Shown piece after piece: positions 13,639 through 19,665 of a stretch of 20,846 bases of DNA. The notes under the pieces were generated by a model. It saw only the letters and a program-made list of their open reading frames with translations, searched no databases and was not told the origin of the DNA. Positions within the stretch are counted from its first letter, which is position 1; every line of letters begins with the position of its first letter. The stretch comes from a bacterium. Lineage in GTDB: Bacteria; Patescibacteria; ABY1; BM507; VMTK01. The position numbers and the translations under genes are program-made. Location: assembly GCA_030641105.1 (NCBI GenBank), contig DAOWHZ010000029.1, positions 1-20,846 of the forward strand. Direction: 5' to 3'.

Positions 13639-14700
13639 TTACTTCTGACTTCTAACTTCTTCCTTCTCCATGCTTTTGCCATCAAACATATCCTTAATAA
13701 AAACACTAATAGCTGTGGCAACCGGGATTGACATAATAGCGCCAACCACGCCGGCAAGCTTAAAGCCAATCATTAAAACTGAAATGCTGACAATCGGATT
13801 AAGCCCGACTGTTTTTTGCATTATTTTCGGCACTAAAATATTATTTTCCACTTGCTGGATGATAAAAAATAAAACTAATACAAATACCGCTAACATTGGC
13901 GACTGGGTAAAAGCCAAAAAAATAGCCGGCACAGCGCCCAATATTGGGCCTAAATAAGGTATAAATTCAGTTAAGCCGGCGATTAAAGCCAGAACTAAAG
14001 CGTATTCCACGCCCAAAACAGACAAACCAATATAAGTTAAAGCAAATATAACTAAGCTTAAAATCAACTGGCCCCTAAGCCATAAGCCCATTTTCTTCTG
14101 CATGCGGTTGATTAACTGCATTATATACGGCTGATGATGGGCCGGCGCGATTGACCAGACTAATTTTTTTATGGCGCTTTCTTCAACCACCATGTAAAAT
14201 GTTATTACCAAAACCAGGAAGAAGGAAAAAATGCCGCCGAAAATTCCGGAAATGGTGGAAAATACCCCGCCTGCCGCTGTTTGCAGATTAGAGCTGATTG
14301 TGCCCAAACTGTTTTTAATACTGTCCAGAATTCCATGCTGAATTGAATATTCTTTAACTGTTGAATAGCCGGAAATTATTTTTTCCAGATAACGGGGAAA
14401 ATTGGCCGACAGATCAGCAATTTGCTGGGCTATTGGGGGAATAATCAAATAAACAGTAAAGCTTATAACAATAAACAAAATTAAATAAATAAATAAAATG
14501 CTTACGCCTCTTGGTATTTTTCTTTTATGCAGCCAGTCCACTGATGGATCAACCGCGCTGGCAAAAACCAAAGAAATAAAAAGTATGATTACAATATCCT
14601 TTACCAAAAACAAAAAATAAAGCAGCAAAAAAATCAAAATAATCTTAATTATGGTTGAGGTGGAAATATTAATATTGATTGATCTTTTGTTTAGTTCCAT
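13639..14700 (-). CDS. AI-2E family (PerM/YdiK-like) membrane transporter
   Basis: About 353 residues. An integral inner-membrane protein with about seven or eight hydrophobic helices. The family includes TqsA and other exporters; the substrate here cannot be told. Typical features: a close N-terminal helix pair (IIKIILIFLLLYFLFL..), DPSVDWLHKRKIPRG, a soluble loop of ~60 residues with amphipathic helices (SANFPRYLEKIISGY), then FIPYLGPILGAVPA and NILVPKIMQKTVGLNPIV near the C-terminus, the most conserved blocks. The start is uncertain: ATG 14700 (MELNKRSININ) matches relatives best, but in-frame ATGs at 14721 and 14739 also exist. No SD. It is convergent with purC, with their 3' ends about 70 nt apart. 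Confidence 0.93.
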   Translation of the reverse strand: MELNKRSININISTSTIIKIILIFLLLYFLFLVKDIVIILFISLVFASAVDPSVDWLHKRKIPRGVSILFIYLILFIVISFTVYLIIPPIAQQIADLSANFPRYLEKIISGYSTVKEYSIQHGILDSIKNSLGTISSNLQTAAGGVFSTISGIFGGIFSFFLVLVITFYMVVEESAIKKLVWSIAPAHHQPYIMQLINRMQKKMGLWLRGQLILSLVIFALTYIGLSVLGVEYALVLALIAGLTEFIPYLGPILGAVPAIFLAFTQSPMLAVFVLVLFFIIQQVENNILVPKIMQKTVGLNPIVSISVLMIGFKLAGVVGAIMSIPVATAISVFIKDMFDGKSMEKEEVRSQK

Positions 14701-14779
14701 AAAATGCTTGATGCCGAGCATATTATGCCGGCAACGCATTAATTAAATAAAATTATTTTAATTTGTTTACCAAGGTTCT

Positions 14780-14855
14780 GTTAAATTAGTTAAATTAGTT
14801 CTTAGTTCTATCTAAATTTTGCTAATTGAATTTTAACTAATTTAACTTATTTAAC
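14780..14855. repeat. Inverted repeat of 9-bp words upstream of the AI-2E gene
   Basis: The left arm GTTAAATTA ×2 then GTT (14780-14800) is opposed by AACTAATTT, AACTTATTT, AAC (14835-14855). The stem is about 21 bp with one or two mismatches and a 34-nt loop. The remaining spacer 14740-15039 is AT-rich and holds the fic promoter near its right end; I see nothing else. Confidence 0.7.
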
Positions 14856-14987
14856 AAAATCATTTTTAACAAAACCGTTTTAAAACCGCAAAATCCAAAA
14901 TTTCATAATCACTGCTAAAAAATATTACGCTGTTTTATTTATCATTATTATACTACATTAAATAAAAATTAGCAACCACAAATTAGA

Positions 14988-15024
14988 TTGAATAATTACT
15001 AATTTAATATTATAATTAAATTAG
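14988..15024 (+). promoter_or_regulatory. fic promoter with an overlapping palindrome (possible operator)
   Basis: TTGAAT (14988-14993), 17 nt, TATAAT (15011-15016). A palindrome with perfect 10-nt arms, CTAATTTAAT/ATTAAATTAG (14999-15008 and 15015-15024), is centred on the -10 box. Predicted transcription begins about 17 nt before the ATG. The Fic protein ends in a winged-helix-like domain, so self-repression at this site is possible (inference). Confidence 0.6.
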
Positions 15025-15039
15025 ATGTAAATCAAAATT

Positions 15040-16110
15040 ATGTTCAATCCAAAATACACAATTACTCATCAAATCCTTAATGATTTAACCAAAATTTCTG
15101 AAATCAAATCTTTAGTAGCTCATACGCCGATTATGCCAAGGCAGGAATTAAAGCTAAGGCGGGAGGCAATGATACGGATGATCCATTCTTCCACCAGCAT
15201 TGAGGGCAATATTTTAAACCGCTATGAAGTGGAAAAGGTTCTGGCCGGCGAGAAAGTTGACGCTCCGAAGCGTGATATTGCCGAGGTTAAGAATTACCGC
15301 GACGCCTTATATTATATTTCAAAGTTCCTGGAGAAAAAGCAGAAAATTACAGTTAAAACAATTCTGGACATCCATCAGCTCACTGTTAAAAATACTCTTG
15401 ATAAGGACAAATGCGGAAAATTCAGAAAAAGCAATGTTTATGTGGTTTCAAAAAAAGCCGGCAAAGCCATTAAAGTTTCTTATGCAGGCCCGGCTGTTGA
15501 ACAGGTTCCAAAATTAGTTAAGGATTTAGCCGTCTGGCTTGAAAAAACCAATAAGGAAAAAATCTGCCCTGTTATCGTATCTGGTATCGCGCACTCGGAA
15601 ATCGCGGCAATCCATCCTTTTGCTGACGGAAACGGGCGGACAGCCCGGCTGTTAGCCACTTTAATTCTTTACAAAAGGGGCTATGATTTCCGCCGTCTTT
15701 TCGCCTTGGAAGATTATTATAATCAGGATCGGCCGTCTTACTACAAAGCGATTCATTTGGGAAAAAATTATAAAGAGCGTCTGCAAAATGATTTAACCGA
15801 CTGGATAACATATTTCAGCCATGGCTTTGCTCATGAAATGGAAAAAATTTATGACATTATCATACCTTTAAGCTTGGGCGTTAAAATGCGAAAGAAACTC
15901 GGCGGACCAGTTTATTTAGACAAGGATCAGATTAAGATCGTTGATTTTATGATTACTATGGATAAAGTTACAAGAACTGATGTGGAAGACATTTTAAATG
16001 TTTCTAGAGCTACTGCCGCGAGAATGCTTCAAGATATTACCAAGACAGGATTAATTATTAAAAAGGGCACTTCAAAAAATATTTATTATACAATCGCCCT
16101 TAACGGATAA
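15040..16110 (+). CDS. Fic family protein (AMP transferase type) with C-terminal winged helix
   Basis: 356 residues. Fic proteins transfer AMP (or related groups) from a nucleotide to hydroxyl side chains of target proteins. The catalytic motif HPFADGNGRTAR (192-203) is complete, with His192 and both Arg of GNGRxxR. An N-terminal inhibitory helix is present: SSTSIEGN (50-57) fits [S/T]xxxE[G/N], with Glu55 expected to block ATP binding (class II arrangement). A C-terminal region from about 295 (DKVTRTDVEDILNVSRATAARMLQ) looks like a winged helix-turn-helix. Chromosomal Fic proteins of this layout are common and usually self-controlled; no antitoxin partner gene is adjacent. ATG at 15040, no SD, very short leader. 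Confidence 0.93.
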   Translation: MFNPKYTITHQILNDLTKISEIKSLVAHTPIMPRQELKLRREAMIRMIHSSTSIEGNILNRYEVEKVLAGEKVDAPKRDIAEVKNYRDALYYISKFLEKKQKITVKTILDIHQLTVKNTLDKDKCGKFRKSNVYVVSKKAGKAIKVSYAGPAVEQVPKLVKDLAVWLEKTNKEKICPVIVSGIAHSEIAAIHPFADGNGRTARLLATLILYKRGYDFRRLFALEDYYNQDRPSYYKAIHLGKNYKERLQNDLTDWITYFSHGFAHEMEKIYDIIIPLSLGVKMRKKLGGPVYLDKDQIKIVDFMITMDKVTRTDVEDILNVSRATAARMLQDITKTGLIIKKGTSKNIYYTIALNG

Positions 16111-16114
16111 CTAT

Positions 16115-16320
16115 GAGACGCATTTTGAGACGCATTTGAGACGCATTTTTCGCTAATTATACCTATTTTCTTAATGGCACGCAATTTGGCGCGCAAATGG
16201 CGCGCATCATTAAATGTTAGTGCGGGATAAAGTGCGGGATTAGTACGGGATGATTGCGCGATTTTCTGCGCGATTATTGCGCGATTGTTGAGCCGCATTT
16301 TGAGCCGCATTTGAGCTCAT
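16115..16320 (+). repeat. Five consecutive three-word blocks with 12/11-nt spacing
   Basis: Block A: GAGACGCATTT at 16115, 16127, 16138. Block B: TGGCRCGCAA-type word at 16175, 16187, 16198. Block C: AGTRCGGGAT at 16219, 16231, 16242. Block D: TGCGCGATT at 16255, 16267, 16278. Block E: TGAGCCGCATTT-type word at 16289, 16301, 16312 (the third is degenerate). In all five the first two words are 12 nt apart and the next two 11 nt. The words differ between blocks but share a loose GNGNCGCAT shape. The array begins 5 nt after the fic stop. Confidence 0.9.
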
Positions 16321-16396
16321 ACATTTTAACATCCTAACATATTAACATTTAAACAACTTTACTATCCGCATGTTAAAATGTTTAGATGTTAAAATG
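16321..16396. repeat. Inverted array of 8-bp words
   Basis: Four contiguous 8-mers ACATTTTA, ACATCCTA, ACATATTA, ACATTTAA (16321-16352) face three inverted ones ATGTTAAA, ATGTTTAG, ATGTTAAA (16370-16393) plus ATG. The arms can pair in more than one register. It directly follows the three-word blocks. Confidence 0.8.
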
Positions 16397-16411
16397 ATTT
16401 ATAATGTGCTT

Positions 16412-16435
16412 TCCGCCGGATTCGGCGGTTTTTTG
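16412..16435 (+). terminator. Terminator downstream of fic and its repeat array
   Basis: CCGCCG-GATT-CGGCGG (16413-16428) followed by six T. The only T tail is on the plus strand, so the fic transcript would include both repeat arrays. Confidence 0.8.
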
Positions 16436-16456
16436 TTTTAACTATATGAATTTTAA

Positions 16457-17152
16457 TTAATTTTCAATGAGCTCGCTAATAATAACCAGCCGATTCTTCT
16501 GCGAATAAATAGGATCGCAGGTAAATAAGGTCAAAACTGACTTTTCAGTTGGCTGTAAAATTGAAAAATCAGTTGGTTCAATTATTTTTATCTCCTTAAT
16601 TTTATAGTAATAATTATTTTCCTGCCAAATTATTGAAACAATATCCCCTACTGCCAGCTTATGGAATAAATAAAAAGTTAAATTGCTGGGCGGCAGATAT
16701 TTAAAACGATGCCCTGTAATTATGGTATTACTGCCTTTATCAGGAGTTGATCCTTCTGGTATGCGCCAAGCTCCTTGCGAAAGCGCGTAATCTCCATTGC
16801 TGGAATCAACAATCGGCGCGTTAACGCCTATTTTAGGAATAATTACCCGGTTCGGTGAAACACTGTACTCTGCTTGCGGCAGAGAGTTAAGCTGGGTTTT
16901 AAAATCCAGCTTAACATCTTGCTCTGCATCATCTGATTGCGGCAGATTGGCAATAATTTCTTCTGTTTTTTCTTTTACTGCTTCAATGTCCTGCCAATCC
17001 ATATTCGGCTGTTTGCCCTGATCAACTAATTTATATTTGACCGCGGGCCAAATCGGCAAAGCTATTAAATAAATTATAATGCCAATAGCCAAAAGCTCCA
17101 GTGTAATTACTAGAGCTTTTATATATTTTTTATTTTGATTTATTTGAAACAT
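16457..17152 (-). CDS. Sortase (class D/E-like transpeptidase)
   Basis: 231 residues. Sortases cut a sorting motif in secreted proteins and join them to the cell surface or to each other. A short cytoplasmic tail and one signal-anchor helix (about 12-32) put the catalytic domain outside. After a ~65-residue linker rich in Gln, Glu and Asp comes RVIIPKIGVNAPIV (102-115). The catalytic triad is His148 in TGHRF, Cys212 in TLFTCDP and Arg221 in KNRLVI. The length and TLFTC pattern resemble class D/E housekeeping sortases. No protein in the window has a recognisable LPxTG plus hydrophobic tail, so its substrates are elsewhere or use another signal. ATG 17152, no SD. Confidence 0.95.
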   Translation of the reverse strand: MFQINQNKKYIKALVITLELLAIGIIIYLIALPIWPAVKYKLVDQGKQPNMDWQDIEAVKEKTEEIIANLPQSDDAEQDVKLDFKTQLNSLPQAEYSVSPNRVIIPKIGVNAPIVDSSNGDYALSQGAWRIPEGSTPDKGSNTIITGHRFKYLPPSNLTFYLFHKLAVGDIVSIIWQENNYYYKIKEIKIIEPTDFSILQPTEKSVLTLFTCDPIYSQKNRLVIISELIEN

Positions 17153-17169
17153 GTGTTTTAACTACAGGG

Positions 17170-17210
17170 ATATTTTTAACAAGAATAAATAAAATTCTTG
17201 TTAAAAATAT
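17170..17210. repeat. Perfect 17-bp inverted repeat upstream of the sortase
   Basis: ATATTTTTAACAAGAAT (17170-17186), a 7-nt loop, and its exact complement (17194-17210). It begins 18 nt upstream of the sortase ATG. It may be a transcript-end hairpin for something coming from the right or part of the sortase leader. Confidence 0.75.
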
Positions 17211-17332
17211 TCTTGAAGTTACAAATACCTCTTTCTTAATAATACCACGGATGATGATAAAATGACAAGCATGGCAATCAAAATAATAACTTCTTTAATC
17301 TCAAACATATAATATATCTACGAACATTTCCA

Positions 17333-17426
17333 TCAGCGTTATATCAGCGTATTTATCAGAATTATATCAGCGATAAAAACTTTTATCGCTGATGGTCGCT
17401 GATTGTTGCGCTGATCTTCGCTGAAA
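17333..17426. repeat. Inverted array of ATCAGCG words at helical-turn spacing
   Basis: ATCAGCG-type words begin at 17333, 17344, 17356 (degenerate, ATCAGAA) and 17367, spaced 11, 12, 11. Reverse-complement words CGCTGAT begin at 17388, 17398, 17410 and 17420 (the last CGCTGAA), spaced 10, 12, 10. The two inner words form a perfect palindrome (17367-17394). The spacer 17222-17332 shows no convincing gene; a short hydrophobic frame there lacks a normal start. Confidence 0.85.
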
Positions 17427-17462
17427 GATATAATAAATTTAATCCTATTATTTCCTATTGTA

Positions 17463-17493
17463 CAAACCGCCCCGGTAAAACCGGGGCGGTTTG
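17463..17493. terminator. GC-rich hairpin after the first secreted-protein gene
   Basis: CAAACCGCCCCGGT opposite ACCGGGGCGGTTTG (17463-17476 with 17480-17493). A 14-bp stem with a tiny loop in AT-rich surroundings, 22 nt beyond the stop of the 253-aa gene. No strong T-run on either side. Confidence 0.6.
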
Positions 17494-17515
17494 CATTGAA
17501 TTAAATCAATTTCTA

Positions 17516-18277
17516 TTACAATTCTGGTAAAGCGTCATCTCCATCAGAAACATCTGTTTCAACTCCTGGGTAAAAACGTACCTGTAAAACCTTCAGGCCG
17601 TTATTGTTATAATCCCAATATTCACCTAGAAGAGAATCATCAAAAATCGGTACTCTTACATATTCATCGTTAGTTCCGTCACCATCAATATCTATTGCGA
17701 ATACAATGGTCAAAAGTTCAGCAGTAACATTTGTAAAGGTGGATTTCCCTTTGTCCCTATATGTAATCTCTGTACCGACTTGTTCAACAGAACATAAACC
17801 TTGATCAGCATTATAAATTGTCTTTCCGATTTTTCCTGATAAAATGCCCATATTAACCATTTCGGCACAAGTCATCATGATAGCTGATCCACCTGGAGTA
17901 CCAAGAGGTCTTACGAAAACAGAATAATCTGACATAGTATCTTTACCTTCATCTTCGCCAACAACATATGGTTCAAGACCCGGATCTGGTAGTTGGAATT
18001 TTGCCGGACCGTCTGTCGCATTAGCATCAAGTACTTTAAAGCTTTCACCCTCTGGCGCTTTTTGTAATTCTATTTTGGATTTGCCCTCAAGATTAACGAA
18101 GATGACATGGCCATTTCCATCAGTCATTTCAGCGGTTTTATCTTTAGAAACACCAATAATATTAAGATTATAGTGAGGACCGCTAGGAGCGCCATTTCCG
18201 GTTTTATCAACTCCAGCAATAGACATTACCGGCATAAGGGCTAAGGCAGTGATTGTAAAAATTATAATTTTCTTCAT
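17516..18277 (-). CDS. Secreted protein of unknown function (253 aa)
   Basis: Sec signal peptide MKKIIIFTITALALMPVMSI, cleaved probably after Ala21. The mature part begins with PSGPHYNLNIIGVSKDKTAE (31-50), a motif I have met in unnamed secreted proteins of archaea and Patescibacteria. Then come VFVRPLGTPGGS (120-131), two cysteines (137, 162) that could form a disulfide, and DIDGDGTND (196-204), which looks like a Ca2+-binding Asp loop. There is no transmembrane anchor or sortase signal; the C-terminus is DGDDALPEL. So it is probably released or held non-covalently. The ATG at 18277 has no SD. The transcript probably starts near 18506, passing a short leader ORF and a terminator. Confidence 0.85.
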   Translation of the reverse strand: MKKIIIFTITALALMPVMSIAGVDKTGNGAPSGPHYNLNIIGVSKDKTAEMTDGNGHVIFVNLEGKSKIELQKAPEGESFKVLDANATDGPAKFQLPDPGLEPYVVGEDEGKDTMSDYSVFVRPLGTPGGSAIMMTCAEMVNMGILSGKIGKTIYNADQGLCSVEQVGTEITYRDKGKSTFTNVTAELLTIVFAIDIDGDGTNDEYVRVPIFDDSLLGEYWDYNNNGLKVLQVRFYPGVETDVSDGDDALPEL

Positions 18278-18285
18278 AATTTTGC

Positions 18286-18329
18286 TTATTAATTCAAATT
18301 AATAATCTTTTTTATTAATTCAAATTAAT
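18286..18329. repeat. Two identical palindromes in the leader of the 253-aa gene
   Basis: TTATTAATT-CA-AATTAATAA (18286-18305) and TTATTAATT-CA-AATTAAT (18312-18329) are 26 nt apart. Each is self-complementary around CA. They could be paired operators or tandem RNA hairpins close to the start codon. Confidence 0.65.
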
Positions 18330-18390
18330 TTTGATTATTAGTTAATAATTTATCCTCCTTTGCCTCCTTTATCTATCGACCTTTGGCAAT

Positions 18391-18414
18391 AAAAAAATCC
18401 GCCTTTAAGCAGAC
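18391..18414 (-). terminator. Terminator overlapping the stop of the 21-aa leader ORF
   Basis: On the minus strand TCTGC-TTAAA-GGCGGA (one G·U pair) is followed by seven T (18391-18397). The TAA of the leader ORF lies in the loop. Between this terminator and the ATG of the 253-aa gene come two SD-like AAAGGAGG sites (about 18350-18368) with no ATG after them. Confidence 0.7.
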
Positions 18415-18470
18415 TTTCTTGTTTTTATGTAAATTAAGCTAAATTTTTGCGGTTTTGGCAAAATATTCAT
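18405..18470 (-). CDS. 21-residue leader ORF upstream of the 253-aa secreted protein
   Basis: ATG 18470 gives MNILPKPQKFSLIYIKTRKS A and a TAA stop. A good SD (AAGGAGG, about 18480-18486) lies 9 nt before the ATG, whereas most other genes in this part have none. The stop codon sits in the loop of the terminator at 18391-18414. This arrangement suggests that translation of the peptide could affect termination, but no obvious regulatory codon run is present. It could instead be a small independent gene. Confidence 0.5.
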   Translation of the reverse strand: MNILPKPQKFSLIYIKTRKSA

Positions 18471-18512
18471 AAATACTTGGCCTCCTTGTTTTCTCGTGAA
18501 TATTATTAATTA

Positions 18513-18541
18513 AACTTAACAAAACTAAATAAATATGTCAA
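18513..18541 (-). promoter_or_regulatory. Promoter for the leader ORF and the 253-aa gene
   Basis: TTGACA (18536-18541), 17 nt, TAAGTT (18513-18518) on the minus strand. Confidence 0.65.
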
Positions 18542-18623
18542 TAGGAAAAGTCAAGGCTTTTTTCTTTATTACGTTTATTCTTTTAATCAGGTATTTACAG
18601 TAAACGCTTTATAAAGAAGGGGA

Positions 18624-18641
18624 GGGGCGAAAATTCGCCCC
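18624..18641. terminator. Hairpin after the 306-aa gene
   Basis: GGGGCGAA-AATTCGCCCC palindrome 25 nt beyond the stop codon at 18667. A near-copy (GGGGCAAAAATTCGCCCC) lies after the next gene at 19627-19644. Pyrimidine-rich but not a clean T tail on the minus strand. Confidence 0.55.
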
Positions 18642-18666
18642 CTTTGATAATTTCTGTTTTTTTATA

Positions 18667-19587
18667 TTATGGATTTATGATCGTAAGATTGCCGTTATCT
18701 AAACCGGTTCTATTCCCTCCTACACAAGTACTTTGATTTAGATAATCACCTGATGTGCTAGTGTCATATTCCTTTGTACTTCCATAATAAAGTTCTACTC
18801 GCGCAGTATCAAATGCACTATCAGTAAAATGCCCTGGTGAATCAGCGTCTCCTGCTCGGAAAATCATTTTATAACCAGGTATCCCATTCCACTCTCCAAA
18901 TGCAGTAAAATTAACAGCCGCGTTACAGGTATCACTAGATGGTAAATAGAAATTAATTATTCGGATATCATTGGAATAGAATTTACTCTGATCAAAGTTA
19001 TCATTTCCAACATTATGGAAATTCACTTCCCATTCTCCGACATACGATCCGTTAACTTTCGCGGCCCAGCCGCCAAAACTGATCTTATTCCAATCTGTTC
19101 GCTTCTCTCCTACTATTTGCTCGATAATCTGACCGCCTCCATAAACCATACCTTCAATCATAGCCGCATTTCCGCTGGCACTGCTGAAAGTAAAGGTTTG
19201 TCCGGAAGATGAAACTGCCGTACCGGATAAACTCCCGTCGCCGGCGATTGTGCCGACTAAATCGACCGTATAACCTGCATTAATTCCGGTATAAACTAAA
19301 TTCATCGTAAAATCCGAACCATTTACGTTACCAGCCGCAGTCCAGGTATAACCGGGATTCGAATTATAAAAACCATTGCCGGAAAAATCACCGGATACCA
19401 GATCCATCGCTGTGACAATTAGAGTATGGGAATATGTTCCGCTGCAACCGCTAGTGCAAACATAATCAATCCCGTATGTTCCTGTTAAGTCCCAATTAGC
19501 TACTGCGTTAGAAGTATTAGGAACTGCTAACAGGGCTGATATTAATATTAAAGTAAAAATCGTAATATTAGCGATTATTTTTTTCAT
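18667..19587 (-). CDS. Secreted beta-rich protein of unknown function (306 aa)
   Basis: Signal peptide of about 28 residues ending ..NTSNA, then NWDLTGTYGIDYVC. Residues ~30-145 read as short beta-strands with Gly/Ser turns (GDFSGNGFY, DGSLSGTAVSSSGQTF), resembling lipocalin-like or adhesin-like domains that begin with WDLTGTW-type motifs; this is a resemblance, not a firm family call. A Cys pair (44, 48) stands near the mature N-terminus. The second half (~165-306) has GGWAAKVNGSYVGEWEVNF and ends in NLTIINP, with no anchor or sorting signal. The start ATG 19587 has only a weak AAGG upstream. It lies 78 nt downstream of the repeat protein and may be co-transcribed with it. Confidence 0.83.
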   Translation of the reverse strand: MKKIIANITIFTLILISALLAVPNTSNAVANWDLTGTYGIDYVCTSGCSGTYSHTLIVTAMDLVSGDFSGNGFYNSNPGYTWTAAGNVNGSDFTMNLVYTGINAGYTVDLVGTIAGDGSLSGTAVSSSGQTFTFSSASGNAAMIEGMVYGGGQIIEQIVGEKRTDWNKISFGGWAAKVNGSYVGEWEVNFHNVGNDNFDQSKFYSNDIRIINFYLPSSDTCNAAVNFTAFGEWNGIPGYKMIFRAGDADSPGHFTDSAFDTARVELYYGSTKEYDTSTSGDYLNQSTCVGGNRTGLDNGNLTIINP

Positions 19588-19626
19588 ATTTTTCGCCTTA
19601 ATAATTAAAGACTTAATAGTAAATAG

Positions 19627-19644
19627 GGGGCAAAAATTCGCCCC
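19627..19644. terminator. Hairpin between the repeat protein and the 306-aa gene
   Basis: GGGGC(AAAAATTC)GCCCC-type palindrome with outer GGGGC/GCCCC, very like that at 18624-18641. It could reduce or end read-through from the upstream gene. Confidence 0.5.
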
Positions 19645-19665
19645 TTGTTCGACCTTTATTATTTT

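Noticed and set aside
16086..16310. Minus-strand frame of 74 codons over the three-word blocks
   Set aside because: The open frame arises from the repeats themselves; no start signal and no protein-like composition.
16115..16320. CRISPR array
   Set aside because: Units are 8-12 nt with 11-12-nt spacing and words vary between blocks; there are no unique spacers of 25-40 nt and no cas genes.
17222..17309. Short hydrophobic peptide with a basic tail (..AMLVILSSSVVLLRKRYL) on the minus strand
   Set aside because: It looks like a membrane or sorting tail, but its frame has only a TTG start, no SD and no secreted domain before it. A 59-codon ATG frame overlaps it in another phase. Not enough to call.
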